Positions 6,454 through 7,728 of a stretch of DNA of 7,728 nt are shown here, one piece after another; position 1 is the first letter of the stretch; each line of letters opens with the position of its first letter. The translations under genes and the position numbers were made by a program. The DNA comes from Oscillospiraceae bacterium (GTDB lineage: Bacteria; Bacillota_A; Clostridia; Saccharofermentanales; Saccharofermentanaceae), in assembly GCA_902803365.1 (NCBI GenBank), contig CADCPU010000133.1, positions 1 through 7,728 on the forward strand, written 5' to 3'. A model generated the notes under the pieces. That model was not told the DNA's origin, searched no databases, and was given only the letters and a program-made list of their open reading frames with translations.

Positions 6454-7494
6454 ATGAAAAGATCAGCCGTTATTGCGGCAGTACTGCTCCTGTTGGCGAT
6501 GTTATCCGTCGCCTGCAGGAGCAGTGTCGCTAAAGAAACACAACCGGATAAGAAACCAGCGCAGGAAGATCTGATCACGGTCGGCTTTTCCCAGCTCGGC
6601 GCGGAGTCGGACTGGAGAAGTGCGAACACCGAATCGATCACGACCGCGCTGTCCGAAGAAGACGGCTATAACCTCATATACAAGAACGGACAGCAAAAGC
6701 AGTCCAATCAGATCACGGCCATCCGCATGTTCATCCAGCAGGAGGTCGACTACATCGTTTTAGCGCCCGCCACCGAGACCGGATGGGACTTCGTCCTTGA
6801 AGAAGCACGCGATGCGGGCATCCCGATAATCCTCGTCGACAGACGCGTAGATGCAGACAAGAATCTCTACTCTTGCTGGGTCGGTTCCGACTTCGAGCTC
6901 GAAGGCCAGAAGATGACGACCTGGATCTACGATTACACGACGATGAAGGGCATCGCACCCGAAGATATCCACATCGTAAACATCCAGGGCTCGATCGGCT
7001 CAACCGCACAGCTCGGAAGGACCCGCGGCCTCTCCAATGCCGTCCGCGAATACGGCTGGGATCTTCTCGACGAAGTATGCGGCGATTTTACTGAGACAAA
7101 AGGCCGCGAAGTCATGGCCCAACTCCTTCGCAAGTACGACAACATCAACGTTGTCTATTGTGAGAACGACAACGAGGCGATCGGTGCGATCGACGCCATC
7201 GAAGCAGCAGGCAAGAAGGTCGGCTCCGATATCGAAAACGGTGAGATAATGGTCGTCTCGTTTGACGGCATCAACGAGACCGCGCTCGAATACGCAAGGC
7301 TCGGCAAGATCTCATGCATCGCAGAATGTAATCCGCATCAGGGCGAACTCGTAAAAGCCCTCATCACCGCCCTCGAGGAAGGCGATACCCCAAGTAAGTT
7401 CAACTACGTATCCGAGACGCTCTTCAGCTCGCTGACCGACATCAAGACAGTTACCGTTGAAGGCGTCCAATATGACGTAACTCCGATAAGCTGA
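6454..7494 (+). CDS. ytfQ: Second sugar-binding lipoprotein, YtfQ-like (SBP2)
   Basis: This 346-residue lipoprotein has the same fold as SBP1 but is closer to E. coli YtfQ, the galactofuranose-binding protein. The signal peptide ends in LSVAC (Cys21), and a charged, Pro-containing linker (22-40) follows. VGFSQLGAESDWRSANT (43-59), KNGQQKQSNQI (77-87), APATETGWDFVL (104-115), ILVDRRVDAD (126-135), IQGSIGSTAQLGR (177-189), FTETKGREVM (212-221), CEND (236-239) and SFDGINE (269-275) all follow YtfQ as I recall it. It begins 27 bases after permease 2 with a modest site (GAAAGG, 6439-6444). It mixes GCG/GCC freely (20 of 30 alanines), unlike SBP1, which suggests lower expression. It may supply a second sugar to the same transporter, or act as the sensing partner of the YesM-type kinase; neither role is shown by sequence. 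The symbol reflects similarity only. Confidence 0.93.
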   Translation: MKRSAVIAAVLLLLAMLSVACRSSVAKETQPDKKPAQEDLITVGFSQLGAESDWRSANTESITTALSEEDGYNLIYKNGQQKQSNQITAIRMFIQQEVDYIVLAPATETGWDFVLEEARDAGIPIILVDRRVDADKNLYSCWVGSDFELEGQKMTTWIYDYTTMKGIAPEDIHIVNIQGSIGSTAQLGRTRGLSNAVREYGWDLLDEVCGDFTETKGREVMAQLLRKYDNINVVYCENDNEAIGAIDAIEAAGKKVGSDIENGEIMVVSFDGINETALEYARLGKISCIAECNPHQGELVKALITALEEGDTPSKFNYVSETLFSSLTDIKTVTVEGVQYDVTPIS

Positions 7495-7506
7495 GGACGT
7501 TGCACC

Positions 7507-7728
7507 ATGCACTTCGTCGAAGCAAAGGGAATACTCACCGGCAGCAGTTCAAATTGCGGTATGAACATCTACCGCGGCTGTTCTCACGGTTGCATATACT
7601 GTGACAGCAGGAGCACCTGCTATCAGTTCAAACATGTTTTCGAAGATATCGAAGTCAAGAAAAACGCACCTGAACTTCTCGAGCGCGCCTTAAGATCCAA
7701 GCGCAAAAGATGCATGATCGGCACCGGC
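7507..7728 (+). CDS. Radical SAM protein, spore-photolyase-like (SPL) family, N-terminal fragment
   Basis: Seventy-four residues are present before the window ends, with no stop. The radical SAM iron-sulfur motif CSHGCIYC supplies three cysteines (C25, C29, C32) that would bind a 4Fe-4S cluster and reductively cleave S-adenosylmethionine. The surrounding NIYRGCSHGCIYCDSRS, and IGTG at the end, fit the COG1533/SPL-like group, most members of which have no assigned reaction. True spore photoproduct lyase is only one branch, so DNA repair should not be assumed. TGAGGA (7492-7497), overlapping the SBP2 stop, gives a plausible ribosome binding site 9 bases before ATG 7507. The 12-base gap means it may be read from the transport operon, though a functional link is not evident. 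Confidence 0.85.
   Translation, partial: MHFVEAKGILTGSSSNCGMNIYRGCSHGCIYCDSRSTCYQFKHVFEDIEVKKNAPELLERALRSKRKRCMIGTG

Overview
The window reads as a segment of a Bacillota chromosome, most likely a moderate-GC Clostridia member of the Lachnospiraceae/Oscillospiraceae kind. The basis is a YesN/YesM-type two-component pair, lipoprotein binding proteins with lipobox cysteines, strong GGAGG-type ribosome binding sites and tightly packed co-directional genes. Species cannot be told from the sequence alone. Every supported gene is on the + strand, and no RNA gene, mobile element, CRISPR array or origin was seen.

Layout. Bases 1-228 are the 3' end of an AraC-type DNA-binding protein, probably a YesN-like response regulator. 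It overlaps by four bases (ATGA) a YesM/LytS-family sensor histidine kinase (225-1538). A 154-base non-coding leader (1539-1692) has two short palindromes and only a weak candidate promoter. Next comes a sugar ABC importer with the gene order of Escherichia coli ytfQ-ytfR-ytfT-yjfF: a lipoprotein binding protein (SBP1, 1693-2700), a double-domain ATPase starting at GTG (2798-4303), and two different RbsC-family permeases (4307-5383 and 5380-6426). A second, paralogous lipoprotein binding protein (SBP2, 6454-7494) follows, and it is the closer of the two to YtfQ. Twelve bases later a radical SAM gene of the spore-photolyase-like family begins (7507) and runs off the window. A hairpin with a short T-run (about 2724-2770) separates SBP1 from the ATPase gene.

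How the parts work together. One of the binding proteins should capture a sugar outside the membrane, and the YtfT/YjfF heterodimer powered by YtfR imports it. Family knowledge points to a hexose in furanose form (galactofuranose for E. coli YtfQRT-YjfF, fructose for the related Bifidobacterium FruEKFG), but specificity cannot be read from the sequence. The two-component pair probably senses the sugar and activates the transport operon. The intergenic hairpin and the GTG start fit a design in which SBP1 is made in excess over the membrane components.

The most interesting question is why one transporter has two binding proteins beside a YesM-type kinase. SBP1 uses only GCA/GCT for its 47 alanines, whereas SBP2 uses GCG/GCC for 20 of 30. 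This suggests abundant SBP1 and scarce SBP2. A division of labour, one protein for transport and one for sensing with the kinase as in the XylFII-LytS system, is a testable inference. Overall this is a recognisable sugar-uptake locus and not a clearly new kind of system.
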